Shown here one piece after another: positions 15,287 through 23,051 of a stretch of DNA of 64,000 nt. The DNA is from Adhaeribacter soli (GTDB lineage: Bacteria; Bacteroidota; Bacteroidia; Cytophagales; Hymenobacteraceae), in contig NZ_VTWT01000006.1 in the NCBI RefSeq assembly GCF_008727925.1, positions 124,001-188,000 on the forward strand. Reading direction: 5' to 3'. Both the position numbers and the translations under genes were made by a program. Numbering within the stretch: position 1 is the first letter of the stretch; each line of letters starts with the position of its first letter. Below the pieces are notes generated by a model. That model was not told the DNA's origin, did not search any database, and worked only from the letters and a program-made list of their open reading frames with translations.

Positions 15287-16816
15287 TTAAAAAGGAAGGT
15301 CATCAGGTTCTTCTTCATAAACTAAGGGCGCAGATAGTCTTGCTTTTGGCTTTGAACCAATTACATCAACAAATTTTTCTGAAATTTCAGCTAAATATCT
15401 CGTTGAATCTCCGCTACTTAGTAGATATAGTCTTTCCCTTGCTCGGGTCATTGCAGTATACAAAAGCCTTCTTTCAGTCGATATATGGACTTCATCATCT
15501 TCTTCATTGAAACCATTCGGATAGGGTATTACACCTTCATTGCAATCTAATATAAATACTGCTTCAAATTCTAAACCTTTAATTGATGATAATGTACATA
15601 GTTTAATGGCATCACTTCCATAGTTTACATCATTATTAAAAACTACTTCAACTGAATGACCTTTTGAGTTTAAAAACTGCTCTATTTCTCTGATCCCATA
15701 CCTGTTCCTGTGAAGGATGACAATCCCTTTGTATAGCTTTTTAAGATTAGCCAATTCGGTATGTAAGTAGTTCATTTGTTCTTGCCAGTTCGAGAAATAA
15801 CCTACAACGGGCTTGGTATCTCCCTTTCTTGCAGTTTCGACCTTTGTAAATTCGTCCTTGTCTTGCTCTTTTTCCAGTAAGGAAATAGCTGCTTCTACAA
15901 TTTTGACAGTACTGCGATAATTTTTTTTAAATTCAATCGTTCTGCCTCCCCGTACATTTATTCCTACTTCACTCCACGTGAATCCACTTTTATAAATTCG
16001 CTGAGCAGCATCTGCGATAAGTGAAATACTTTTGGTTTCAGCAGAAACAAGTTTCGATAGCGCAATGATTTGGGCCTTATTTAGGTCCTGTGCTTCATCT
16101 ATTATAAGGTGTGTAAACGGTGGGACAAATCTTGGATTTTTATCGATTGCCTTTATTGTGAATAAGGCATAATCATCAAAATCTAACATGTCCAAATTGT
16201 CGAGTTCTGAGTCATATCCTTGATATATCTTCCAGATCAATTCCTTGTCTTGCTTCGTAACACGGTCATTTGATCCTCGGCCAGTCCTTTTTGCATCTAT
16301 ATATTCTTGAATATTATTAAAGAGCTTTCCTTTAATCCATGAAATTTCTTCTACAAAAAAATCTATATTCTTTTTTGACAGACTGGAGCCAAGTGGAATA
16401 ACCTTAGATTTAACCTGGTTGATTAAATTAAATTGGGCATCTCCCTTAATTGTGTTAGTTACGTTAGAATATCCATTAGCTTTCAAAAAGTGGTATGCCC
16501 AACGGTGAAAATTTGTTACTTCGACATTTAGACCTTTAGGAGATGTTTCTAACAACATATCACTATCTCTCTGGTATCCGCCACCTACGTATGGTCTTAA
16601 GGCCATGATATACGAAGCAAGTGTTTTATTATAAGTAAATATTGCCACTTTGGCTGCCTGAAAGAGATTGCTTTGTGTATCAAGTAGGTGTTTAGCTCGG
16701 TATAGAGCAACAGTTGTTTTCCCGCTCCCAGCAACACCTTTTATCTGTATAGGCTCTGTAGGAGGTAAGAATAAAACCCTTTTTTGTTCCCCAATTAATG
16801 TGATGGCTTTTAACAT
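15287..16816 (-). CDS. UvrD/Rep-like superfamily 1 helicase
   Basis: A 509-aa SF1A helicase with all main motifs: Walker A 'GVAGSGKTTVAL' (27-38), motif II 'LIIDEAQD' near 238, 'LIADAAQRIYKSGFTW', 'YRSTVKIVEAA', 'SSIKGLEFEAVFILD' and the C-terminal 'ERRLLYTAMTRARERLYLL'. It is short, lacking large 1B/2B insertions and any fused nuclease. Such ATPases unwind or translocate on single-stranded DNA. It is the first gene of the helicase-DarT-ARH operon, with a 5-bp gap to DarT. Its probable job is to expose or remodel ssDNA, the DarT substrate, or to sense phage replication intermediates. Confidence 0.85.
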   Translation of the reverse strand: MLKAITLIGEQKRVLFLPPTEPIQIKGVAGSGKTTVALYRAKHLLDTQSNLFQAAKVAIFTYNKTLASYIMALRPYVGGGYQRDSDMLLETSPKGLNVEVTNFHRWAYHFLKANGYSNVTNTIKGDAQFNLINQVKSKVIPLGSSLSKKNIDFFVEEISWIKGKLFNNIQEYIDAKRTGRGSNDRVTKQDKELIWKIYQGYDSELDNLDMLDFDDYALFTIKAIDKNPRFVPPFTHLIIDEAQDLNKAQIIALSKLVSAETKSISLIADAAQRIYKSGFTWSEVGINVRGGRTIEFKKNYRSTVKIVEAAISLLEKEQDKDEFTKVETARKGDTKPVVGYFSNWQEQMNYLHTELANLKKLYKGIVILHRNRYGIREIEQFLNSKGHSVEVVFNNDVNYGSDAIKLCTLSSIKGLEFEAVFILDCNEGVIPYPNGFNEEDDEVHISTERRLLYTAMTRARERLYLLSSGDSTRYLAEISEKFVDVIGSKPKARLSAPLVYEEEPDDLPF

Positions 16817-17002
16817 AACGCTTTATCTAAATATTACGAATGTGGCATTCAACTAATGTTGGTCCGCAATATAAGATTTAACCTATGTATTCCAACCTTT
16901 AATGTCGGATTTTGGGTAAATGGAACAATAAGCTATTCTATAGATAGCATTTTGTGAGTAAAGAGTCTTTTGAAAATTTGATAGGATGTATGAAAAGAAA
17001 AC

Positions 17003-17034
17003 AAAAAACCCATCTTGTTGTATCAGATGGGTTT
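17003..17034 (-). terminator. Rho-independent terminator of the integrase gene
   Basis: Inverted arms AAACCCATCT (17006-17015) and AGATGGGTTT (17025-17034) are followed on the minus strand by a T-run. It lies 23 bp after the integrase stop. Confidence 0.75.
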
Positions 17035-17056
17035 CCATTTGCTTTATTGTCTTAAA

Positions 17057-18553
17057 TTATTCTTTTTTCATTTCATTCACTTGTTCAACAATATCTGTTG
17101 CATCAATTGCTAAATATTTTCTAAATTCCCGAATATCTGTTGAACCCATCATTTTCATTATTTCAGTTTCACGCCATTTTCTACCTGTTGCACCCTTAAA
17201 CATTCTGGTTACAAAAGTACGTCTTAATGAGTGTGCAGTAATCAAGTTTTCTTTGTAAGCACTTAGATCAACCAAATCCTTTTCAGTGAGCTTTTTGCGG
17301 AATACGTTGATTTTCCTGCGTTCAATATTATGTTTCACATACAGAGTAAATAATACTTCTTTGATCTGTCTGTTAAATTCCTGTTGGCTCCATAGTTTAA
17401 GGTTCCAATTGTAACGGTCTAATATGATCTTGATGCGTGGATCAAGATCAATTGGTATCATAAAATCACCATCTGTTTTGGTTGTTCTACCTCTTAACAT
17501 TCCATCACCATCAACATAAAAACCACCTGCCTTTTCAATATCCGAAATACGCAAAGAGGTTAAACAGCCGAATACCATCAGATCAATGGTTTTCCTGTAT
17601 TCTTGGTTCCGTGGTTCATTCCACAACAATTCAATTTCGTTTTCATCAAGTGTGATTACCTCTTTTTTCTCTGTTAGTTTTTTCCATTTCCTATATCGGG
17701 GATCAATTTGGATTAACTTTTCATCTTGCACCCAATTCAGGAACCGTTTGAACCGTTTGATGTATGAACCAAATGTGTTATTTTTAATATCATTACCATT
17801 TTCATCCATCAGGAAATATGCGTAAGTCAGGTAAAATTTATTGTTCAGATGTTGTAATGATAACGGTAATTCTGAATTAATAAAGTGTTGGGATTTGAAA
17901 AACTCCAACGTGATTTTTGCCCAACTTCTGTAATGTTTTGCAGTATCACCTATGCCCTTAACCTCTTGTTTGGTGGCGGTTAATGGGAAACCTGTAATCT
18001 CTTTTGCGAATTCGTATATTAATCCTCTGAATTGTTTTGCATCATCACTAAAATCAATATTCACATTTAAACCCAATTGGCTTAGATTATCCAAAATGGA
18101 TTGTTTTTCAATCTGAATTTCATTGTTGAATGATGTAGCCTTTTCATCTATTTCAATTAACTCCATTTCAGACACCAATGCAACCGCACGTTTTGCGCTT
18201 AAACTATCTTTTAGTTTTTGGGCGTGGATTTCTCTCTCCTTTATTAAGTGTTCATATTCCGCTTTAACCACTGAACCTGTAGGTTCTACATTCTTTGCCA
18301 CCAAGCTATTACTAAGATTTAGCAGGTCTGTTTTAAGTTGGTTGATTTTTTGGTTGATGTTGGCACTGTCTGGGTAATTGGTCACCACTTGTTGTTTCTT
18401 ATCATCAAATTGTGATGGTTTCAGCGTGATACCCAAACTGAATGGAGTTGGTTTAGAATCATATGTGTATCTTACCAATAGTGCAACATTCTGTTTATCT
18501 CGTGATGGTCTGGTGGTTACTTTTACTGAACCTGTTTTGATAGGTTTTGCCAT
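17057..18553 (-). CDS. Tyrosine recombinase / phage-type integrase
   Basis: A 498-aa integrase of the Bacteroidota mobile-element type. The N-terminal arm-binding domain ('LLVRYTYDSKPTPFSLGI') is followed by a coiled linker (80-150), a SAM-like core-binding domain (about 190-300) and the catalytic domain with Arg in 'TSLRISDIEKAG', the beta-hairpin Lys in 'RTTKTDGDFMIPI', 'TAHSLRRTFVTRMF' (H-x-x-R) and the nucleophile Tyr in 'REFRKYLAID'. The usual Gly-His before the nucleophile is Gly-Ser ('MMGSTD'). It integrates and excises the island; its start faces the right junction. Transcription runs into the island and ends at a terminator at 17003-17034. Confidence 0.9.
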   Translation of the reverse strand: MAKPIKTGSVKVTTRPSRDKQNVALLVRYTYDSKPTPFSLGITLKPSQFDDKKQQVVTNYPDSANINQKINQLKTDLLNLSNSLVAKNVEPTGSVVKAEYEHLIKEREIHAQKLKDSLSAKRAVALVSEMELIEIDEKATSFNNEIQIEKQSILDNLSQLGLNVNIDFSDDAKQFRGLIYEFAKEITGFPLTATKQEVKGIGDTAKHYRSWAKITLEFFKSQHFINSELPLSLQHLNNKFYLTYAYFLMDENGNDIKNNTFGSYIKRFKRFLNWVQDEKLIQIDPRYRKWKKLTEKKEVITLDENEIELLWNEPRNQEYRKTIDLMVFGCLTSLRISDIEKAGGFYVDGDGMLRGRTTKTDGDFMIPIDLDPRIKIILDRYNWNLKLWSQQEFNRQIKEVLFTLYVKHNIERRKINVFRKKLTEKDLVDLSAYKENLITAHSLRRTFVTRMFKGATGRKWRETEIMKMMGSTDIREFRKYLAIDATDIVEQVNEMKKE

Positions 18554-18590
18554 AATATTTACCCTAGTTTAGTTATACACTGAAATTTCA

Positions 18591-18662
18591 TGCTTAACGC
18601 ACTTGAAAACCTGCGTAATGATACTAATAGAAGGGTTTATGTGTTAAGTGATGCGTTAAGCA
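18591..18662. repeat. Inverted 11-mers beside the integrase (candidate arm/att sites)
   Basis: TGCTTAACGCA (18591-18601) and its exact reverse complement TGCGTTAAGCA (18652-18662) flank 50 bp just upstream of the integrase start, with a weaker relative GTGTTAAGTG at 18641-18650. Paired short sites near an integrase are typical arm-type binding sites; the use is inferred. Confidence 0.45.
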
Positions 18663-18740
18663 ATTTAAGAAAAAACCGCCAAAATATAAAACTGATAGGG
18701 ATGAAAATCATTTCAGAAATCCCAGCGGGATCACAAAATA

Positions 18741-18775
18741 AAAAAGCCTTTCCTGGTTTCAGGAAAGGCTTTTTT
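18741..18775 (-). terminator. Terminator of the T9SS protein gene; first core-chromosome feature
   Basis: A strong hairpin with 15-bp arms (AAAAAGCCTTTCCTG and complement) and a GTTT loop, with T-runs on both sides. It follows the stop of the minus-strand gene at 18793 by 17 bp and marks the core side of the island junction. Confidence 0.85.
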
Positions 18776-18792
18776 ATTTTAAATTCCTACCG

Positions 18793-19872
18793 TTATTGAA
18801 TAACGATCTTCTGGTGACTGGTCGTGTTGCCGTTCCGCAGGTTTACCAGGTAAATCCCAGGTTTCAGGTTTAGTTTGCGGGTGTTGATCTGAATGGTCTG
18901 GCTGCCTTTTAATACCTCGGTAGCAATAAGGCGGCCGTTCAGGTCATGAAGGTCTACGGTTGCCAGTTCGTGCTCGTTCATGGCGCGGTCCAGTTTCAGG
19001 TTCAGTTCGCCGTTGGTAACCGGGTTCGGATAAACGGTCAGCTTTAAAGACGGCGCGCCTTTGCTTTCTACCACTATCACTTTGCTGTAAGCGTATTTGC
19101 CGTCGTGGTCCACTTGTTTCAGGCGGTAATAGTTTTTGCCGCCAGCGGGCTGCGTATGGTTAAATCTGTACTTGTGGTTAGTTGAGCTGGTGCCGTTTCC
19201 TTCCACGTACCCTACCGATTCAAAATTGCGGCCGTCGGTGCTGTGCTGAATAGAGAAATAGGCGTTGTCTTTTTCGGTAGCGGTTTCCCAGTTTAAGGCA
19301 ATACCTTCTTTGCTGGCGCTGCCATTAAAGCTTATCAGTTCTACCGGTAACGGTATAATGATCATGTCATCGCATTCTTCCAGGTTAAAAGTTACAGCAC
19401 CTACCAAGGTTCCGGCCTGGGCATACACTTCGATGGTGGAGTTTTCGCCGTTATGGAAGGTGGCGCTGTCTACGATGTAGCGGAAAACATCGGCCTGATC
19501 GTAGCGGTAAGTAGAAGTGTTCAGGCCGGTGAATTTAATGAGGGAGTCGTCGTAGACGTTCTGTACGCTGTATTTGTAACGGCTTATGTAAGTTAACTTT
19601 GGCGAAACGGCCGGCAGGTTCTGGCCCGGAAGCTCGAACATAACGTGCATAAACGGGTAACGGCTGGAGTTGAAAATCTTGAATTTTATCTGGGTGGTTC
19701 CGTTACCCTGGTCTACTGCGCCATAGTATTCGAACCGGAAACAGTTGTCTTCCATTACGCAAAGCGGGTCAGTATCGCAGCCGGCCGGGCAGGGAGTGCC
19801 TGATTGAGCAAAAGCCGGGCTTGTAAAAAGACAAAATAATAGTGCAAGAATCGGAAGTAATTTTCTTTTCAT
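18793..19872 (-). CDS. Secreted protein with T9SS C-terminal sorting domain
   Basis: A 359-aa exported protein. The ATG at 19872 gives a classical signal peptide ('MKRKLLPILALLFCLF' ... 'AFAQ'); the frame extends 105 bp upstream but without such a start. After the Cys-rich segment 'CPAGCDTDPLCVMEDNC' comes a beta-rich domain of unknown function. Then a fibronectin-like stretch ('LNWETATEKDNAYFSIQHS') that typically precedes sorting domains, and the C-terminal Por-type sorting domain ('LTVYPNPVTNGELNLKL' to 'GIYLVNLRNG'). It should cross the outer membrane by type IX secretion. Ligand or activity unknown. First core gene next to the island. Confidence 0.85.
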   Translation of the reverse strand: MKRKLLPILALLFCLFTSPAFAQSGTPCPAGCDTDPLCVMEDNCFRFEYYGAVDQGNGTTQIKFKIFNSSRYPFMHVMFELPGQNLPAVSPKLTYISRYKYSVQNVYDDSLIKFTGLNTSTYRYDQADVFRYIVDSATFHNGENSTIEVYAQAGTLVGAVTFNLEECDDMIIIPLPVELISFNGSASKEGIALNWETATEKDNAYFSIQHSTDGRNFESVGYVEGNGTSSTNHKYRFNHTQPAGGKNYYRLKQVDHDGKYAYSKVIVVESKGAPSLKLTVYPNPVTNGELNLKLDRAMNEHELATVDLHDLNGRLIATEVLKGSQTIQINTRKLNLKPGIYLVNLRNGNTTSHQKIVIQ

Positions 19873-20363
19873 GGCTTTAAAAAGTAAAAGTTTTAGACTC
19901 GATATTGTAGTGTTTGGTGATTTGTATTTCGGTTTTGAAGGTTTTAACGCCGCGTCGAAAAGGAGGTTGGTGCCCAAAAAGTGTCCATTTTAGGGATTAT
20001 ATGGATATATTGTAATAGTGCAATTAAAAACGCTTGAATGGCGTTAATTGGGAATGGTTGGCGTGGAAAAGCTTAAAAAACATGGAGGATTTTTGTTGGG
20101 ATTGCAAGGGTGCCGCCGGGGAAAAAGGTAAATTTCAGGAAGGGTAATAAAAGAAAATGGAAGCACCTTTAAACTCTAAGCCAGTTTTGAAAAATTTATA
20201 TTGTGCTTGTCTGGTTAGGGGTGTTTTTGAATTGTTTTTGTGCAAATTTAAAATGAGATATGCTTCTTTCCTTTGAGCTGAAAACAAGGAAAACTGCTTT
20301 CCTTTAATTAAGAAAAAGAAGATAGGTTGAGAAGGGAGTGTTCCTGAGAATTTACCGGGTAAT
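19873..20363. other. Intergenic, no recognisable feature
   Basis: About 490 bp between two minus-strand genes. The part next to 19872 is the upstream region of the T9SS gene. A 91-codon minus-strand frame at 20135-20410 overlaps the next gene and is low-complexity, so I do not accept it. I see no RNA gene or convincing repeat. Confidence 0.5.
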
Positions 20364-20837
20364 TTACAGTGCCGGAAAGGCGCCAAAGCGGGAAGCCAGC
20401 ACTTCTGCACGAAAGTCGAAGATCTCTTTCAGCCGCCGTTTTACTACGAATTTATGGACCAGCTTTCCGAGAAAACCGAAAGGTAATTGATAATGCACGA
20501 GGTCGGTCATTTCTACGCCGCCCTTAATTTCTTTAAAAAAGTGAGTGTGGTGCCAGAAGGCATAAGGGCCGGAACGTTGCTCGTCTATAAAGTAGTGCAG
20601 TTCCCTTACGTGGGTAATTTCCGTCAGCCAGAAGAACCGCATGCCCGGGAAAGGTTTAATGTAATAGGAAATGAGCTGACCGGGGTACATTTTGCCGGAA
20701 CCGGAATCCGACAGCATTTCAAACCCCAAATAAGCCGGCGTTATTTCCTTCAGATTGGCAGGAGTGGCAAAAAAGTCCCATGCTTGCTCCAGCGTGAGCG
20801 GTAATTGCTGAACCCGTTTCAAAACATAAACGCCCAT
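20364..20837 (-). CDS. SRPBCC (START-like) family protein
   Basis: A 157-aa protein of the SRPBCC / polyketide-cyclase-like fold, small helix-grip proteins that bind hydrophobic ligands. Evidence is the N-terminal pattern 'LPLTLEQAWDFFATPANLKEITP', which is diagnostic of cell-division-inhibitor-like SRPBCC members, the strand 'GMRFFWLTEITHV', and the C-terminal helix 'FGFLGKLVHKFVVKRRLKEIFDFR'. I start at 20837 ('MGVYVLKRVQQLP'); an upstream ATG at 20903 adds 22 residues without similarity. It is a single gene with no operon partner. The ligand is unknown. Confidence 0.8.
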   Translation of the reverse strand: MGVYVLKRVQQLPLTLEQAWDFFATPANLKEITPAYLGFEMLSDSGSGKMYPGQLISYYIKPFPGMRFFWLTEITHVRELHYFIDEQRSGPYAFWHHTHFFKEIKGGVEMTDLVHYQLPFGFLGKLVHKFVVKRRLKEIFDFRAEVLASRFGAFPAL

Positions 20838-21012
20838 GAATTTTCTTAAATCGCTATATAAACAGCCGGAAAAACTGTTTACAGTATTCTTCCGGCCAAG
20901 CATCCGGTAGAAGGTAACAGCTATGAGGTATTATGGTTTAAATATTAAGAAGTGAATTTGGAGGAAAGCAGCCGGAAGAAATGCATATGGGAAAAACGAT
21001 CGTGCTGCCAAA

Positions 21013-21052
21013 TAAAAAAGCAGGACTTAACGCGTTAAGCCCTGCTTTTTCC
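21013..21052 (-). terminator. Terminator of the outer-membrane protein gene
   Basis: Arms AAAAAGCAGG and CCTGCTTTTT surround an internal palindromic ACTTAACGCGTTAAG loop. It lies 20 bp after the stop of the gene at 21071-21697. Confidence 0.8.
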
Positions 21053-21070
21053 GGTAAAATAGATACGGTT

Positions 21071-21697
21071 TTACTTCAGGTTATACCGCACGCCTACGCC
21101 GCCCTGCAGGTATAGGTTAACATTATCTACTACTTCCAGAAACAAGTTAACATCGGCAAAAATACTCAACGGCAGGTCCGAAAAAGTATATTCCAGACCT
21201 AACACACCGTCTACCCCTAAATCGATGTTGGTATAGGAGTCTGAATACCAACGGCGGTATTCATCGTAATAATGGTACTCGATCTTATGCGCCCGAAGTT
21301 GTGGGCCCAGACCTAAATACCATTTAAGTTCTTTGGCTGATTTCGTGGCTTTGCTTTTTAAAAAATGCACCTGAAGGGCAACCGGGTTCGAAGCTTCGTA
21401 GGTGCTGTAGCTGTAATATTTGTATTTATCATTTTTATAAAAACGTTTGCGGAAATAAGCTTCGCTGTGGTAACGGCCGCTGAAATAATAGGGCCGGCCA
21501 ACCACTACTTCTATATCGGTGTTTTTGCGATAGAATTTTGCCGAGAGGCCGGTGGGGTCGCCGGCTTTTATGCCCAGACCGATGGTGCCGGCACCTTGGC
21601 CGAACACGAAAGAAGTGGAAAATAAGGCTACGGCCAGTAAAAGGGCGCGCAAAGAGGTGAATTGTGAGAGCATACTGCCGGAATTAGTCTTTGTCAT
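21071..21697 (-). CDS. Outer-membrane beta-barrel-like protein
   Basis: A 208-aa exported protein with a signal peptide (from Met1, or more plausibly Met9, 'MLSQFTSLRALLLAVALF' ... 'FVFGQ'). The mature part has alternating short strands with aromatic girdles ('YYFSGRYHSEAYFRKRFY', 'WYLGLGPQLRAH', 'GVLGLEYTF') and a last strand ending 'GGVGVRYNLK', typical of small 8-stranded barrels with assembly signals at the C-terminus. No further family can be read. It is unlinked to its neighbours and ends at its own terminator. A porin or adhesion-type role is possible. Confidence 0.7.
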   Translation of the reverse strand: MTKTNSGSMLSQFTSLRALLLAVALFSTSFVFGQGAGTIGLGIKAGDPTGLSAKFYRKNTDIEVVVGRPYYFSGRYHSEAYFRKRFYKNDKYKYYSYSTYEASNPVALQVHFLKSKATKSAKELKWYLGLGPQLRAHKIEYHYYDEYRRWYSDSYTNIDLGVDGVLGLEYTFSDLPLSIFADVNLFLEVVDNVNLYLQGGVGVRYNLK

Positions 21698-21804
21698 AAA
21701 AACAAACAGGTTATTTTAAAGTTTGGTAAAGTTACTACCTAACTTTAAGCAGACAAACCTTTTCCGGCTCGGGGCGGTAAATCCGGAACTTTCCGGCGCT
21801 AAAA

Positions 21805-22032
21805 TCAGAATTTTATAAATAGCGGGTATTGGGTGATCCGGCGGACCTTGTAAAGTTCGTGCTCCGATTTAATATAAAGCATAAGGTCCGAACCTTTGCG
21901 GGTGGTTTTCAGGCCGGCTTGCATTAGGCTGGAGAATGCTTCTTCGTTTTCGTAAAGTAAAAGGTGCGAAACATCTTTCGAAAGCAGGTTGTAAACCAAG
22001 ACGTTGATCTGATTGGCGGAGATGTATTCCAT
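21805..22032 (-). CDS. Hypothetical protein
   Basis: A 75-aa soluble protein starting at ATG 22032 ('MEYISANQINVLVYNLL'). It has an alpha/beta pattern with no Cys, no signal peptide and no motif I recognise. Codon use matches the core genes around it, which supports coding. No operon partner: the next minus-strand gene starts 108 bp downstream. Confidence 0.55.
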   Translation of the reverse strand: MEYISANQINVLVYNLLSKDVSHLLLYENEEAFSSLMQAGLKTTRKGSDLMLYIKSEHELYKVRRITQYPLFIKF

Positions 22033-22582
22033 AGGTTCTTCCTTACATTAATTTACGGAAAACTTTTTTTTAAGCGGAGTTTCTAAAGGGCATTAAATGT
22101 TTAGCGTGTTAAAAAAGTTCATTTTGCTGGTTTAACCGTAAAAGATTAACCGTTTCATTTTGCCTGACCAAACTACCTACACTATTTTATAATTAAAAAA
22201 GAATAGCTATGAAGAGGTAATTCTAAGGGCTGAATCGGAATAAGGGGTTCCTGAACTGAAATTGGTATGCAAAAGGATAATAAAGCCGAAGGGTTTAGAG
22301 TTGGGTTCTAAAGGAACGGGCATTGCAAAGCGAATGGTTTACAGGACAAACTTTTTAGTAGAGGTAAATTTTAAAGAAAGCTGAGACCAGAAATTTGCAC
22401 GATAATTTGTAAATCGGGAATAATAATTAGGATAAACAACTGATTTATGTATATTTGCCGGATTCAGTGCCGTATTCCAGAATATTAACGAAAGAGAAAG
22501 TCTTTCCTGGATACCGGTAGCAGCGGCCGCAATTTGTTTGTAGTCCAGGGTAGTAGTTTAAGGATTTAGTTTGATTACAAAG
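22033..22582. other. Gene-free stretch, weak promoter motif only
   Basis: About 550 bp between divergent genes. A TATATTTG at 22450-22457 matches the -7 consensus TAnnTTTG but has no clear -33 partner at the right distance. No ORF above 50 codons has a convincing start and no repeat or RNA structure is evident. Confidence 0.4.
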
Positions 22583-22984
22583 ATGAAGCTATTACAACGT
22601 ATTTTGAATCTGAAATCTCAACGGGAAGTTCCGGGAGCCATGGCTAAGCCTGCAGGGTTGGAGTATTACCTGCTGGAATGCTGGAACCAGTACGCCGATC
22701 TTCCGGATGCCCTTTTGCTTTACGTAGACCGGATAAAAACGCGGGAAGAGTGGGAAAAGCTGGGCTTTACGTTTGAGTTTAACAAATACGGCCAGATCCG
22801 GAAACTGAAGATCGAAAACCGGTATTTCAGCTTTATCCAGGCAAGCCAAAGCAACCCTTTGGAAAAAGAAGCGATCCGGACCGGCAAAAGGTTAACCAGT
22901 AATCCCCTGCACATTGCCATGCTCCTGGAACGGGGCTGCAGTCCATCTGAATTTGTGCACGCCATAAAAACGGAGGAAGAATAG
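22583..22984 (+). CDS. Hypothetical protein
   Basis: A 133-aa soluble, mostly helical protein. I start at ATG 22583 rather than the TTG at 22571. Repeated charged helices ('RIKTREEWEKLGFTFEF', 'KEAIRTGKRLTSN') suggest a small globular domain; none is recognised. It precedes the membrane kinase-like gene by 67 bp on the same strand, so the two could be co-transcribed. Confidence 0.55.
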   Translation: MKLLQRILNLKSQREVPGAMAKPAGLEYYLLECWNQYADLPDALLLYVDRIKTREEWEKLGFTFEFNKYGQIRKLKIENRYFSFIQASQSNPLEKEAIRTGKRLTSNPLHIAMLLERGCSPSEFVHAIKTEEE

Positions 22985-23051
22985 ATTTTAGACCTCTAAA
23001 AGCAGCGTTTTTCCGGAAATCCCGTTTACAGGTATTCCTGTCCGGAAGAAT

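Larger units (their letters stand above)
1..18735. mobile_element. Integrated mobile island (right part), integrase-bounded
   Basis: This AT-rich block carries nucleases, a methyltransferase, a resolvase, a DarT/ARH pair and many unknown genes. It ends with a tyrosine recombinase whose start codon faces the chromosome junction. Right of about 18,735 the sequence becomes visibly GC-richer and ordinary core genes begin, the first feature being the terminator of the T9SS protein at 18793-19872. The left end lies outside the window, so the target duplication (att repeat) cannot be read and the exact right edge is uncertain by roughly 100 bp. No conjugation, capsid or tail genes are visible here, so whether it is an ICE, an IME or a passive island is open. 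Confidence 0.8.

Noticed and set aside
18590-18799. 69-codon plus-strand frame after the integrase
   Set aside because: It runs through the terminator hairpin at 18741-18775 and into the T9SS gene end; no homology and unsuitable context.
20135-20410. 91-codon minus-strand frame
   Set aside because: Overlaps the SRPBCC gene 3' end in another phase and is low-complexity Lys/Phe-rich; probably non-coding.
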